A stretch of DNA of 64,000 nt from the NCBI RefSeq assembly GCF_900250115.1, contig NZ_LT984803.1, forward strand, positions 2,879,583-2,943,582, in the 5' to 3' direction. The position numbers were made by a program, and so were the translations under genes. Numbering within the stretch: the first letter of the stretch is position 1; each line of letters opens with the position of its first letter. Source of the stretch: Cupriavidus taiwanensis (lineage in GTDB: Bacteria; Pseudomonadota; Gammaproteobacteria; Burkholderiales; Burkholderiaceae). Of the stretch, positions 43,955 through 53,171 are shown in pieces. The notes under the pieces are model-generated. The model saw only the letters and a list, made by a program, of their open reading frames with translations, had not been told where the DNA came from and searched no databases.

Positions 43955-44340
43955 TTGAGTATCCGTTTGAAGCTGTTGTAGTGGTCTTCCGTGTAGTAAC
44001 AATCGTTGGCAGCGCGCTGTTCCCCGCCGCAGACGATCCGCTTGGCTCCCCGGTTCCGGCTCCTGGCGCTCTTGACCGTGTATTCGCGGTAATAACCGCG
44101 TTCTCTTTGCGGCAGGATGCGTTCGTAGTTGCCGAATCTCGAGCCGTCCTTGTCATACGCGAACGGGCCGCCGGCTTCGATGCGCTCCAGGGTCTGCCGC
44201 GCTTCGTTGGGCAACTGCTGCACTGCAATGGTTCCCAGCCCTTCGGTCTGCGCCTGGCGTGCCAGGGTCGGCTGCGCCAGGGCCAGCACCAGCGCCGCGC
44301 CGGTCAGGGACCGGGCCAGCATGCGCGTTGCCTGCCGCAT
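43951..44340 (-). CDS. Secreted barnase-like guanyl-preferring ribonuclease
   Basis: From the ATG at 44340 the 129-residue protein has a signal peptide (MRQATRMLARSLTGAALVLA, cleaved near LAR-QAQ) and a ribonuclease N1/T1 (barnase) domain. Catalytic residues line up with barnase: Glu in GYYREYTVK, arginines in RSRNRGAKRIV and His in YYTEDHYNSFKRI. A cysteine pair (IVCGGEQRAANDCYY) may add a disulfide. The barstar-like gene starts within its stop codon, the classic RNase-inhibitor pair. Lack of any visible targeting domain suggests simple export rather than contact-dependent delivery. The frame upstream of 44340 is open but not protein-like. Confidence 0.9.
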   Translation of the reverse strand: MRQATRMLARSLTGAALVLALAQPTLARQAQTEGLGTIAVQQLPNEARQTLERIEAGGPFAYDKDGSRFGNYERILPQRERGYYREYTVKSARSRNRGAKRIVCGGEQRAANDCYYTEDHYNSFKRILK

Positions 44341-44635
44341 CGGAGAAACTTGGAAACCCACGTTGCTTGTCTTGGTTGAACCGGAAATCGAGCCTGCCGC
44401 TGGTTGGGTAGACGATCTGTCCGGGCCACCCTGGCCTGCCCCTCTGCGCTGCATGAAGCGTCGCAAGAGGAATGCCGGCCGCACCGGGGCGCTCATGGCG
44501 AGCGCCTGTATCAAAGGCGTAAGGTTACGCGCATGCACGCAATTAATCAATCCCGGCCCTGTTGCAGCGCAATTTCTTCAATTGTTTCAATATGTTAAGC
44601 GTATGTGTGCGCATACTAACCAGAATCACGAGGGG
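44341..44635. promoter_or_regulatory. AT-richer region upstream of the ribonuclease gene
   Basis: Nearly 300 bp upstream of the RNase gene includes an AT-rich part (about 44560-44640) unlike the surroundings. GTATGTGTGCGCATAC at 44601-44616 is a dyad that could be an operator. No gene is supported and no -35/-10 pair is certain. Confidence 0.45.
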
Positions 44636-44664
44636 ATAAAAAAAGCCGGGCAAACCCGGCTTTT
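44636..44664 (-). terminator. Rho-independent terminator after maeB
   Basis: Read leftwards, AAAAGCCGGG and CCCGGCTTTT form a 10-bp stem around a 4-nt loop, followed by TTTATCCCC. It lies about 36 bp past the maeB stop. Confidence 0.9.
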
Positions 44665-44700
44665 CGTCACCCTGGCCCGTAACGGGCCAGCGAAATCGGC

Positions 44701-47022
44701 TCAGCGCTTGGCGGCGGCGTCGACCACCACCAGCGACGTCATGTTGACGATGCGGCGCACCGTCGCCGACGGCGTCAGGATGTGGACCGGCGCCTTCACA
44801 CCCAGCAGGATCGGCCCGATCGCGACATTGTTGCCCGCGGCAACCTTGAGCAGGTTGTACGAGATGTTGGCCGCGTCGATATTCGGGCACACCAGCAGGT
44901 TCGCCTCACCCTTGAGCGTGCCGTCCGGCACCAGCTGGTCGCGCAGCTTCTGGTCGAGCGCGCAGTCGCCGTGCATTTCGCCGTCGATCTCCAGCTCCGG
45001 CGCCTGCTCGCGCAGGATCGCCAGGGTTTCGCGCATCTTGCGCGCCGACGGCGCCTCGGACGAGCCGAAGTTTGAATGCGACAGCAGGCCGACCTTGGGT
45101 TCGATGCCGAAGCGCTTCAGCTCTTCCGCGGCCATCAGCGTGATCGCGGCCAGTTCCTCTGCGTTCGGGTCGACGTTGACGTGGGTATCCACCAGGAAGA
45201 TCTGGCGGCCCGGCAGCACCAGGCCGTTCATCGCCGCATAGACCTTGTTGGTACCGCCCAGCACCTGGTCGATATAGCGCAGGTGCGCCGCGGTGTTGCT
45301 GACGGTGCCGCAGATCATGCCGTCGGCCTCGCCCTTGTGCACCAGCATGGCGCCGATCAGCGTGGTGCGGCGGCGCATTTCGAGCTTGGCGTACTGCGGC
45401 GTGATGCCCTGGCGGGCCATCATGCGGTAGTAGGCGTCGGAATAATCGCGGAAGCGCTCGTCGTGTTCCGGGTTGACCACGGTGAAGTCCACGCCGGCGC
45501 GCAGGCGCAGGCCGAAGCGCTCGATGCGGTGCTGCAGCACGGCGGGGCGGCCGATCAGGATCGGGTTGGCCAGCTTTTCGTCGACGATCACCTGCACCGC
45601 GCGCAGCACGCGCTCTTCCTCGCCCTCGGCGAAGACGATGCGCTTCTTCTCCATCTCGACCTTGCGCGCGGCGGCGTAGATCGGCTTCATCACCGTGCCG
45701 GAGTGGTACACGAACTGCTGCAGCTGCAGGCGGTACGCGTCCATGTCCTCGATCGGGCGCGCGGCCACGCCGGACTTCATCGCGGCTTCGGCCACGGCCG
45801 GTGCCACCTTGACGATCAGGCGCGGGTCGAACGGCTTCGGGATCAGGTATTCCGGACCGAACGAAAGGTCCTGGATGCCGTAGGCGGTGGCAACGATATC
45901 GCTCTGCTCCTGGCGCGCCAGTTCGGCCAGCGCATTGGCCGCGGCAATCTCCATCTCGCGCGTGATGGTGGTGGCGCCGCAGTCCAGCGCGCCGCGGAAG
46001 ATGAACGGGAAGCACAGGACGTTGTTGACCTGGTTCGGGTAGTCGGTACGGCCGGTGGCCATCACCGCGTCCGGACGCACTTCCTTGACCAGTTCCGGCG
46101 AGATTTCCGGGTTCGGGTTGGCCAGCGCCAGCACCAGCGGCTTGTCGGCCATGCGCTGGACCATGTCCTGCTTCAGCACGCCTGCTGCGGACAGGCCGAG
46201 GAAAATGTCGGCGCCGTCGATCACTTCGCCCAGCTTGCGCTTGTCGGTCTTTTGCGAGAAGCGCGCCTTCTCGGGGTCCATCAGCTCGGTGCGGCCCTCA
46301 TAGACCACGCCGGCGAGGTCGGTCACCCAGATGTTTTCGATCGGCAGGCCGATATCGACCAGCAGATCCAGGCAGGCCAGCGCGGCCGCGCCGGCGCCGG
46401 AGGCCACCAGCTTGACCTTGGTGATGTCCTTGCCGACCACCTTCAGGCCGTTGATGACGGCAGCGGCCACCACGATGGCGGTGCCGTGCTGGTCGTCGTG
46501 GAAGACCGGAATCTTCATCTTCTCGCGCAGCTTGCGCTCGACGTAGAAGCACTCCGGTGCCTTGATGTCTTCCAGGTTGATGCCGCCGAAGGTGGGCTCC
46601 AGCGCGGCGATGATCTGGACCAGCTTTTCCGGGTCCTTTTCGTCGATTTCGATATCGAACACGTCGATACCGGCAAATTTCTTGAACAGCCCGCCCTTGC
46701 CTTCCATCACCGGCTTGGATGCCGCGGCGCCAATATCGCCCAGGCCCAGCACGGCGGTGCCGTTGGTGATCACCGCGACCAGGTTGCCGCGCGCGGTATA
46801 GCGGAACGAGTTGGCCGGATCGGAAACGATTTCTTCACAAGCCGCCGCCACCCCGGGCGAATACGCCAGGGCCAGGTCGCGCTGGTTCGACAGGGGCTTG
46901 GTCGGCGTGACCGAGATCTTGCCGGGGGTGGGAAACTCGTGATACTCGAGCGCCGCTTTGCGCAGCGCCTCGCGCTGCTGCTGTTTCAGATCGTCTTGGG
47001 ACGGGGACTGTGGGCTGGTCAT
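44701..47022 (-). CDS. maeB: NADP-dependent malic enzyme (MaeB, with phosphotransacetylase-like domain)
   Basis: MaeB decarboxylates malate to pyruvate, yielding NADPH. The 773-residue protein has the N-terminal malic enzyme domain ([40 protein letters not shown]) and NAD-binding domain ([20 protein letters not shown]). The C-terminal half (about 430-773, [17 protein letters not shown] through [15 protein letters not shown]) is the phosphotransacetylase-like domain of this family, usually regulatory and not catalytic. The ATG at 47022 ([13 protein letters not shown]) is preferred over one 5 codons upstream. It is divergent from thiL; an AT-rich palindrome lies in its promoter region. Confidence 0.95.
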   Translation of the reverse strand: MTSPQSPSQDDLKQQQREALRKAALEYHEFPTPGKISVTPTKPLSNQRDLALAYSPGVAAACEEIVSDPANSFRYTARGNLVAVITNGTAVLGLGDIGAAASKPVMEGKGGLFKKFAGIDVFDIEIDEKDPEKLVQIIAALEPTFGGINLEDIKAPECFYVERKLREKMKIPVFHDDQHGTAIVVAAAVINGLKVVGKDITKVKLVASGAGAAALACLDLLVDIGLPIENIWVTDLAGVVYEGRTELMDPEKARFSQKTDKRKLGEVIDGADIFLGLSAAGVLKQDMVQRMADKPLVLALANPNPEISPELVKEVRPDAVMATGRTDYPNQVNNVLCFPFIFRGALDCGATTITREMEIAAANALAELARQEQSDIVATAYGIQDLSFGPEYLIPKPFDPRLIVKVAPAVAEAAMKSGVAARPIEDMDAYRLQLQQFVYHSGTVMKPIYAAARKVEMEKKRIVFAEGEEERVLRAVQVIVDEKLANPILIGRPAVLQHRIERFGLRLRAGVDFTVVNPEHDERFRDYSDAYYRMMARQGITPQYAKLEMRRRTTLIGAMLVHKGEADGMICGTVSNTAAHLRYIDQVLGGTNKVYAAMNGLVLPGRQIFLVDTHVNVDPNAEELAAITLMAAEELKRFGIEPKVGLLSHSNFGSSEAPSARKMRETLAILREQAPELEIDGEMHGDCALDQKLRDQLVPDGTLKGEANLLVCPNIDAANISYNLLKVAAGNNVAIGPILLGVKAPVHILTPSATVRRIVNMTSLVVVDAAAKR

Positions 47023-47130
47023 CGGCGCATCTTCCAATCGGTGGAGCCGTCATTGACGAGGCGGGGACGATCGGCGGACCGGCTCCACGCGTCCGCCCTT
47101 CTCTTCCTTTGGAACCCAGCATTTTATATA

Positions 47131-47147
47131 GTGAAAAACTATTTCAC
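47131..47147. promoter_or_regulatory. GTGAAA-N5-TTTCAC palindrome ahead of maeB
   Basis: A perfect 6-bp inverted repeat lies in an AT-rich pocket 110 bp before maeB. On the minus strand it overlaps a possible -35 TTGTGA and -10 TATAAA (15-bp spacing), so a regulator bound here could control maeB. The rest of the 386-bp maeB-thiL gap holds a possible -10 TACAAT (47184-47189) for thiL and no gene. Confidence 0.5.
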
Positions 47148-47408
47148 AATAAGCGTTTTGCTTGGGGCACCTTTGCGATTCGGTACAATATGCCCCATCC
47201 TCCCGGGCAACACCAGCAAGCGTAGCGCCGAGCCGGCAAAGCGGCGCAGCGCATGGCGGTCATGGCTGTGATGCGCGGCAGTATCTTGCTGAAACGCACG
47301 GCGCGCCCCATGCTGATGCCGCGCCGCTGCGGGATTTTCCGCAAACCCGCTGATCTGCCGCAAAATCCCGCCGTCACTCCACCGCCCGTCCCGGCACGTC
47401 GTCGACCC

Positions 47409-48389
47409 ATGCCCAACGCCCAGTCCGTCCAGCTCTCCGAATTCGACCTGATCCGCCGCTATTTCACACGGCCGGTGCGCAAGGCTGCGCTCGGCGTGGG
47501 CGATGACTGCGCGCTGGTCGAGGGCCGTCCGGGACACCATCTGGCCATCAGCACCGACATGCTGGTCAGCGGCCGCCATTTCTTTCCCGACGTGGCGCCG
47601 CGGGCGCTCGGCCACAAGGCGCTGGCCGTGAACCTGTCAGATCTCGCCGCCATGGGTGCCGAGCCCCGCGCCTTCACGCTGGCGCTGGCCTTGCCGGAGG
47701 CCGAGCCCGACTGGCTGGCCGAACTTGCCGCCGGCATGCTGGCGCTGGCCGACGAACATGGTTGCGAACTGGTGGGCGGCGACACCACGCGCGGCCCGCT
47801 GACGCTGTCGCTGACGGTATTCGGCGACGTGCCGCTGCGCGCCGCGCTGCGCCGCGACGCCGCGCACCCGGGCGACGATATCTGGATTTCCGGCACCCTG
47901 GGCGACGCGCGGCTGGCGCTGGGCGACTGCCGCGGCGAATGGCTGCTGCCCGAACCCGAGTTCAGCCAGGTCCGCCCCCGCATGGACACGCCCACGCCGC
48001 GGGTGGCGCTGGGCATGGCCTTGCGGGGTGTGGCGCATGCAGCACTTGACATTTCGGACGGCCTGATTGGGGATCTCGGCCATATCCTGGTCCGCTCTCA
48101 GGTCGGGGCCCTGGTCGATATCGACGCCTTGCCCCGCTCGGCAGTGCTGGCCGGCCAAAGCGACGCCATCCAGCGCGAATGCGTGCTGGCCGGCGGCGAC
48201 GACTATGAACTGTGCTTCACCGCGCCGGCGGGCCAGCGCGACGCCGTTGCCGCGATCGGCGAGCGGCTGGCGCTGCCGCTGACGCGCGTCGGCACGATCA
48301 CGCCCGAGCCGGGCCTGCGGCTGGTCGACCGCGCCGGCAACCCGACCCGCTACGAGGGCGCCAGCTTCGACCATTTCGCTGCCCCCTGA
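47409..48389 (+). CDS. thiL: Thiamine-monophosphate kinase
   Basis: ThiL phosphorylates thiamine monophosphate to the active diphosphate cofactor. From the ATG at 47409 (MPNAQSVQLSEFDLIRRYF) the 326-residue protein has GVGDDCALVEGRPGHHLAI, the Mg/ATP-binding STDMLVSGRHFFPDVAPRAL and NLSDLAAMGAEPRAFTLAL, LVGGDTTRGPLTLSLT, and ALDISDGLIGDLGHILVRS. The frame is open upstream but lacks family sequence. Neighbours pgpA and cinA follow in the same direction with gaps of 124 and 46 bp, a grouping seen in many proteobacteria. Confidence 0.95.
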   Translation: MPNAQSVQLSEFDLIRRYFTRPVRKAALGVGDDCALVEGRPGHHLAISTDMLVSGRHFFPDVAPRALGHKALAVNLSDLAAMGAEPRAFTLALALPEAEPDWLAELAAGMLALADEHGCELVGGDTTRGPLTLSLTVFGDVPLRAALRRDAAHPGDDIWISGTLGDARLALGDCRGEWLLPEPEFSQVRPRMDTPTPRVALGMALRGVAHAALDISDGLIGDLGHILVRSQVGALVDIDALPRSAVLAGQSDAIQRECVLAGGDDYELCFTAPAGQRDAVAAIGERLALPLTRVGTITPEPGLRLVDRAGNPTRYEGASFDHFAAP

Positions 48390-48513
48390 CACTCGGTCAC
48401 AGGCATGTCATGATGCCGGCATCGGCGCCTGCGCGGGCACGGGAATCCCGCACGAATCGCAGCGCAGCCGGCCATAACCATAAGCCGCATCCGCATCACA
48501 CGAGCCAACTTTG

Positions 48514-49080
48514 ATGTCCACCTTCCCTCCCGGGGCCGCGCCGCGCGACCCCGCCCTGACCCTGGAAGCCGGCCAGACCGTCAAGGTCACGCGCCCCAGC
48601 GCGCGCTTCATGCTGGCGCATCCGGCGCACCTGATCGCCTTCGGCTTCGGCTCGGGCCTGTCGCCGGTCGGCCCCGGCACCGTCGGCACGCTTTACGCCT
48701 GGCTCTCGTTCGTGGTGATCTCACTGTGGATCGAGCCCGCCGCCTGGCTGTGGATCATCGCCGGCGGCTTCGTGCTGGGCCTGTGGGCGTGCGCCCGCAC
48801 CGCGCGCGACATGGGCGTGCACGACCACGGGAGCATGGTCTGGGACGAGATCGTCGCGTTCTGGCTGGTGCTGGCCTTTGTCATGCCGACCGGCTTCTGG
48901 GGCCAGTTCGCCGCGTTCCTGTGGTTCCGGCTGTTCGATATCGCCAAGCCGGCCCCGATCGGCCACTATGACCGCGCCCTGAAAGGCCCGGGCTTGCGCG
49001 GCGGCTTCGGCGTGATGTTCGACGATATCTTCGCGGCGTTCTACACGCTGCTGGTGTTTGCGCTGTGGCGCTCGTTCTGA
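48514..49080 (+). CDS. pgpA: Phosphatidylglycerophosphatase A
   Basis: PgpA removes the terminal phosphate from phosphatidylglycerophosphate to give phosphatidylglycerol. The 188-residue membrane protein has FGSGLSPVGPGTVGTLYAW, MGVHDHGSMVWDEIVAFWLV, and the C-terminal KPAPIGHYDRALKGPGLRGG with VMFDDIFAAF, all characteristic of the family. The ATG at 48514 directly follows a TTG that would add one residue. An N-terminal soluble tail of about 30 residues precedes the first helix. Confidence 0.94.
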   Translation: MSTFPPGAAPRDPALTLEAGQTVKVTRPSARFMLAHPAHLIAFGFGSGLSPVGPGTVGTLYAWLSFVVISLWIEPAAWLWIIAGGFVLGLWACARTARDMGVHDHGSMVWDEIVAFWLVLAFVMPTGFWGQFAAFLWFRLFDIAKPAPIGHYDRALKGPGLRGGFGVMFDDIFAAFYTLLVFALWRSF

Positions 49081-49126
49081 GCGGCGAACGCCAGACTGAT
49101 TCCCCCAAAACAACCCTGCACCCATC

Positions 49127-49624
49127 ATGTCCGTCAGCCGCCTGCTCGACCAGCTCGCCATCCAGGCCGGCGTAGCCCTAGCCGACAAATCCCTGATGCT
49201 CGCCACCGCCGAATCCTGCACCGGCGGCCTGGTCGCCGCCGCCATTACCGACGTGTCGGGCTCGTCGGGCTGGTTCGAGCGCGGCTTCGTCACGTATTCC
49301 AACGAGGCCAAGTCCACCATGCTGGGCGTGCCGGCCAAGCTGATCCGCGATCACGGCGCGGTCAGCGAGGAAGTGGCGCGCGCGATGGCGGAAGGGGCGC
49401 TGCTGAACAGCCGCGCGCAGGTTTCCCTGTCGATCACCGGGGTCGCCGGCCCCAACGGCGGCACCCCGGAAAAGCCGGTTGGCATGGTGTGCTTCGGCTG
49501 GAGCAACCGCATCACCACCATCGTCGAAACCCAGCGCTTTCCCGGCGACCGCGCGCAGATCCGGCGTCAGGCGGCCGAGCACGCGATGCGCGGCCTGGTG
49601 GAGCTGTTGCGTAACGAGGCCTGA
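49127..49624 (+). CDS. pncC: Nicotinamide-nucleotide amidase (CinA C-terminal family)
   Basis: This 165-residue protein is the stand-alone CinA C-terminal domain, which deamidates NMN to nicotinic acid mononucleotide (PncC). It shows MLATAESCTGGLVAAAITDVSG, the VTYSNEAKSTMLGVP segment, GAVSEEVARAMAEGAL, and SITGVAGPNGGTPEKPVGMV, with the catalytic serine in AESCTGG and the later conserved T/K motif. The N-terminal MoCF-like half of longer CinA proteins is absent, as is common. It follows pgpA by 46 bp. Confidence 0.93.
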   Translation: MSVSRLLDQLAIQAGVALADKSLMLATAESCTGGLVAAAITDVSGSSGWFERGFVTYSNEAKSTMLGVPAKLIRDHGAVSEEVARAMAEGALLNSRAQVSLSITGVAGPNGGTPEKPVGMVCFGWSNRITTIVETQRFPGDRAQIRRQAAEHAMRGLVELLRNEA

Positions 49625-49653
49625 AAGACCGGCCGCGGCAAGCAGCCCGATCC

Positions 49654-49686
49654 AAAAAAAACCGCGCCAGCAGGCGCGTTTTTTTT
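49654..49686. terminator. Bidirectional terminator between pncC and pyrF
   Basis: CGCGCC/GGCGCG pairs around AGCA, with an A-run on the left and eight T on the right, so it can end both the rightward pncC and the leftward pyrF transcripts. Confidence 0.88.
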
Positions 49687-49714
49687 ATCCTGCCGCGTGT
49701 GGCGGCCGTGGCGG

Positions 49715-50533
49715 TCAGCCGTGGCGATAGCGGTTGATGGTATCGCGCGTCTGCAGCGCAACGTTGCGCGCAGCCGCCGCGAAGTCTTTCTCGCGGCTGG
49801 CGTACAGGATGGCTCGCGAAGAGTTGATCATCATGCCGGTGCCGTCGGCGGTGCGACCGGCCTTCACCGTGGCCTCGATGTCGCCGCCCTGGGCGCCGAT
49901 GCCGGGAATCAGCAGCGGCATGTCGCCGACGATCTGGCGCACCCGCGCGATCTCATTGGGGAAAGTCGCGCCGACCACCAGGCCCATCTGGCCGGTGGTG
50001 TTCCAGCGCTCGCGCGCGGCCTCGGCCACGAGCTGGTACAGCGGCTTGCCGTCGACCTGCAGGAACTGCACGTCCGAGCCGCCCGGGTTGGAGGTGCGGC
50101 ACAGCACGATCACGCCGCGGTCCGGGTAGGCGAGGTAGGGCTGCATCGAGTCGAAGCCCATGTACGGGCTGACCGTGACCGCATCGGCCTTGTAGCGCTC
50201 GAAGGCTTCCAGCGCATAGTGCTCGGCGGTCGAGCCGATGTCGCCGCGCTTGGCGTCGAGGATCACCGGGATGCCGGGGTGGGCGTCGTGGATATAGTGG
50301 ATCAGCTGCTCGAGCTGGTCTTCGGCGCGCTGCGAATGGAAGTAGGCGATCTGCGGCTTGAAGGCGCACACCAGGTCCGCGGTGGCGTCGACGATCTCGC
50401 GGCAGAACGAGAAGATGGCGCCGCCGGCCCCGGTCAGGGACAGAGGAAGCTTGTGCGGGTCTGGATCGAGCCCGACGCACAGGAGGGAATCGTTGCGCTG
50501 CCAGGCGGCAGCAAGCTGCTCGATGAAGGTCAT
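49715..50533 (-). CDS. pyrF: Orotidine 5'-phosphate decarboxylase (PyrF, type 2)
   Basis: PyrF makes UMP from OMP. The 272-residue protein belongs to the longer type-2 group: [36 protein letters not shown], the catalytic [18 protein letters not shown] (lysine and aspartates), and [20 protein letters not shown] with [17 protein letters not shown]. The start [15 protein letters not shown] is at ATG 50533. It is divergent from the EamA transporter across 208 bp, in which a TAAAAT on the minus strand could be its -10. Confidence 0.95.
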   Translation of the reverse strand: MTFIEQLAAAWQRNDSLLCVGLDPDPHKLPLSLTGAGGAIFSFCREIVDATADLVCAFKPQIAYFHSQRAEDQLEQLIHYIHDAHPGIPVILDAKRGDIGSTAEHYALEAFERYKADAVTVSPYMGFDSMQPYLAYPDRGVIVLCRTSNPGGSDVQFLQVDGKPLYQLVAEAARERWNTTGQMGLVVGATFPNEIARVRQIVGDMPLLIPGIGAQGGDIEATVKAGRTADGTGMMINSSRAILYASREKDFAAAARNVALQTRDTINRYRHG

Positions 50534-50741
50534 GGGTACTCGAAATGTCCTGGTGGCGCCGGCGTCTCATCATGAGGCCCGTCGTGACCGATGGACTCGG
50601 CCGGCGCGGTTGGCCGCAGTGGCGTGAAAACCTTTCATCCCTGCAGCATATGTCGCTTTCGGCAATTTTACCCGCTGCGTGCTATCGTTTTGCGCTTCGT
50701 CTCAAAACAATGCGCGGCATCCCGCACAGCCGCGTCCCGCC

Positions 50742-51641
50742 ATGTCTCTCGATCGCCGTGGTCTCTTCCTGCTTGTGGTGCTGACGCTCGCCTGGGGCAT
50801 CAACTGGCCCATCATGAAGGTGGGCGTGGCGCATTTCCCGGCAATGGGTTTTCGCCTGCTGTGCATGGCCGGCGGGCTGGTGGCGCTGGGGCTGGCGCTG
50901 CGGCTGCGCGGCGATTCGCTGGCCGTGCCGCGGCGCGAATGGGGCACGGTATTGCGGCTGGCGCTGCCCAACATGGTGATCTGGCACCTGTTCGCGATCT
51001 GCGCGGTCAAGATGCTGTCGTCTGGCCGCGCCGCCATCCTCGGCTACACCATGCCGATCTGGGCGGTGGTCTGGGGCCTGGTCTTCTTCCGCGAGCGCAT
51101 CGGCGCATGGGCCTGGCTGGGTATCGGCTGCGCGCTGGCGGGCACGGTGCTGCTGCTGTCGGGCGAACTCGCCGCGCTGACCGGCAGCCCCGCCGGCACG
51201 CTGCTGATGCTGCTGGCCGCGGCCGGCTGGGGCTTCGGCACCCAGCTGATGAAGCGCACCCAGACCGATGTGCCGATCGGCGCCATGACCTTCTGGATGC
51301 TGGCCGTGACGCTGCCCTTCCTGGCGCTGGGCTCGCTGCTGCTGGAACACGGCTGGCGCATGCCCACCGCCATCGAATGGGCCGCGATCGCCTACAACGC
51401 GGTGGTGGTCTTCGCCTTCTGCCACCTGGTCTGGTTCGGGCTGGCGCGCAGCCTGCCGCCGGTGGTGTCGAGCCTGTCGATCATGTTTATCCCGGTGGTC
51501 GGCGTGTTCTCCGGGATGTGGATGCTGGGCGAGCAGCCGCACTGGCAGGACTACGCCGCGATCGTGCTGATGTTCCTGGCGCTGTCCTCGGTGATGCTGG
51601 CGCCGCTGCTGTGGCGCCGGCTGCGCGGCGCTGTGAGCTGA
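50742..51641 (+). CDS. EamA/DMT-family transporter
   Basis: The 299-residue inner membrane protein has about ten transmembrane helices arranged as two EamA repeats: LFLLVVLTLAWGINWPIMKV at the start, then AILGYTMPIWAVVWGLVFF, and in the second half VVVFAFCHLVWFGLARSLPP and LSIMFIPVVGVFSGMWMLGE. Family members export metabolites or amino acids; the substrate cannot be read. The ATG at 50742 (MSLDRRG) is chosen; a 21-codon extension upstream is not hydrophobic and is rejected. Confidence 0.9.
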   Translation: MSLDRRGLFLLVVLTLAWGINWPIMKVGVAHFPAMGFRLLCMAGGLVALGLALRLRGDSLAVPRREWGTVLRLALPNMVIWHLFAICAVKMLSSGRAAILGYTMPIWAVVWGLVFFRERIGAWAWLGIGCALAGTVLLLSGELAALTGSPAGTLLMLLAAAGWGFGTQLMKRTQTDVPIGAMTFWMLAVTLPFLALGSLLLEHGWRMPTAIEWAAIAYNAVVVFAFCHLVWFGLARSLPPVVSSLSIMFIPVVGVFSGMWMLGEQPHWQDYAAIVLMFLALSSVMLAPLLWRRLRGAVS

Positions 51642-51705
51642 GCCGGCGCAGCGCGACCGGGGTCGCGAGCGGGCAACGGCGTGCGCCCCGTCGCCGAGAT
51701 TTCAC

Positions 51706-51735
51706 TTAACAAGCCACCCTCCGTTGGGCTACACT
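51706..51735 (+). promoter_or_regulatory. Sigma-70-type promoter for corA
   Basis: TTAACA (51706-51711) and TACACT (51730-51735) are 18 bp apart, a good -35/-10 pair. Transcription would start near 51742, leaving a leader of about 455 nt before the corA start. Confidence 0.6.
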
Positions 51736-51741
51736 CGCGGC

Positions 51742-52197
51742 CATCACAATCCCGGAGAAATTACGTGGGCAGTAGCATCGGGTGTTCGAGTTGGCGCGGC
51801 AACGCTGCGACCTCTGCGAATGCCATGTCACTGCGGGCTGCGTAACGACGACCCGCCCGGAGCATCCGGCTCCGCGCTTCGTCGGCCTTGCCCGCAGTCA
51901 GAACTGCGGGCGAGTGTCTTTCCGTGCCACCGGCGGCGCCTCCATGCGCGCCCACCGTGGCGGATCTTCCCTCTCCCGGCTAGCCAGCCAACCCAGGCAA
52001 ACGCCATCGCCTTGTCCGCCTGCCGCACGCAGCCGCGGGACAGCGCGATCACGCTTGCCCGTGGCCCGGCCCCGCGCGGCATGCCGCGGGGCCATGACGG
52101 GGCATGACGCAATACCTGGGAATGCGGCGAGCCGCCTGCGCTTGTCTTCGCGCTTGTCTTTGTTTTTCGTCGCAATCAGCAATAAGGAATCCCGGGG
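51742..52197 (+). promoter_or_regulatory. Long structured leader of corA
   Basis: No protein-coding gene of normal length fits this stretch. It holds a short ORF (51765-51845) with its own ribosome binding site, then hairpins: GGAGC/GCTCC (51859-51873), a perfect 9-bp stem GCCCGCAGT/ACTGCGGGC with a CAGA loop (51890-51911), and GGCCCCGCG/CGCGGGGCC (52068-52093). The layout resembles metal-responsive leader RNAs of Mg transporters, but sequence similarity to a known riboswitch is not apparent. Confidence 0.5.
51765..51845 (+). CDS. Putative 26-codon leader peptide ahead of corA
   Basis: A GTG start preceded by CGGAGAAA (51753-51760) opens a 26-codon frame ending in TAA: translation begins MGSSIGCSSWRGNAATSANA. 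It lies about 25 nt after the predicted corA transcription start. A leader peptide would fit a translation-coupled attenuation mechanism such as that known for Salmonella corA/corL, but this product has no similarity I recognise and may be fortuitous. Confidence 0.4.
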   Translation: MGSSIGCSSWRGNAATSANAMSLRAA

Positions 52198-53160
52198 ATG
52201 ATCAACCTGTTCGTCCTGCAAAAAGGCCGGCTTGCCCAGGAGCAGGTCGACGAGCGCAATGAGCTGCTGCAGCACAAGCCGATCTGGATCGATGTCGTCA
52301 ATCCCGACGACGAGGAACTGAACTGGATCAAGGAAGCCTATGGCGTCGCCCTTCCTGAACTGGAAGACCTGGGCGACCTGGAAGCGTCCGCGCGTTATTT
52401 CGAGGGCGAGGACGAGAACATCCATATCCGCACCGACTTCCTGCTCGACGAGGAAGAGGTGTCGCGCAACGTGCGCGTCGCCTTCGTGCTGACCAAGGAC
52501 GTGCTGTTCTCCATCCACGACGAAGACCTGCCGGTGTTCCGTCTGGTGCGGCTGCGCGCGCGCATGCGCCCGGGCTCGGTGCGCAACGCCAAGGACGTGC
52601 TGATGGACTTGTACGCGACCGACGCCGAATACTCGGCCGACTCGATCGAGGAAATCTACGAACGCCTGGAAGAAGCCAGCCGCCGCGTGCTGGCCGAAAA
52701 CGTTACCGATGCCGCCGCGGCCGACGTGCTGGAAACCATCGCGCGCGAGGAAGACCTGAACGGGCGCATCCGCCGCAACGTGATGGACACGCGCCGCGCG
52801 GTGTCCTTCCTGATGCGCAGCCAGCTGCTGTCGGCCGAGCAGCAGGACGAGGCGCGCCAGATCCTGCGCGACATCGATTCGATCGAGAACCACACCGCGT
52901 TCCTGTTCGACAAGATCAACTTCCTGATGGACGCCACCGTCGGTTTCATCAACATCAACCAGAACAAGATCATCAAGCTGTTCTCGGTGGTGTCGGTGGC
53001 GCTGATGCCGCCCACGCTGATCGCCAGCATCTACGGCATGAACTTCAAGTTCATGCCGGAACTGGACTGGGGCGCCGGGTATCCGTGGGCGATTGCGCTG
53101 ATGGCGGTGTCGGCGGCGATCCCGCTGGTGTATTTCCGCAGGAAGGGTTGGCTGAGCTGA
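52198..53160 (+). CDS. corA: Magnesium/cobalt transporter CorA
   Basis: CorA is a pentameric Mg2+ (Co2+, Ni2+) channel. The 320-residue protein has a long cytoplasmic funnel with coiled helices (EIYERLEEASRRVLAENV, EDLNGRIRRNVMDTRRAVSF) and two C-terminal transmembrane helices joined by the signature YGMNFKFMPEL. It begins MINLFVLQKGRLAQEQ at ATG 52198. The gene has its own promoter and a long leader. It is convergent with mtgA, with only 11 bp between stop codons. Confidence 0.95.
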   Translation: MINLFVLQKGRLAQEQVDERNELLQHKPIWIDVVNPDDEELNWIKEAYGVALPELEDLGDLEASARYFEGEDENIHIRTDFLLDEEEVSRNVRVAFVLTKDVLFSIHDEDLPVFRLVRLRARMRPGSVRNAKDVLMDLYATDAEYSADSIEEIYERLEEASRRVLAENVTDAAAADVLETIAREEDLNGRIRRNVMDTRRAVSFLMRSQLLSAEQQDEARQILRDIDSIENHTAFLFDKINFLMDATVGFININQNKIIKLFSVVSVALMPPTLIASIYGMNFKFMPELDWGAGYPWAIALMAVSAAIPLVYFRRKGWLS

Positions 53161-53171
53161 GGCCGGCGGCT

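Noticed and set aside
51782..52201. Open frames of about 130 codons in the corA leader
   Set aside because: They have no ribosome binding site at the right distance, no domain, and run through the hairpins and into corA.
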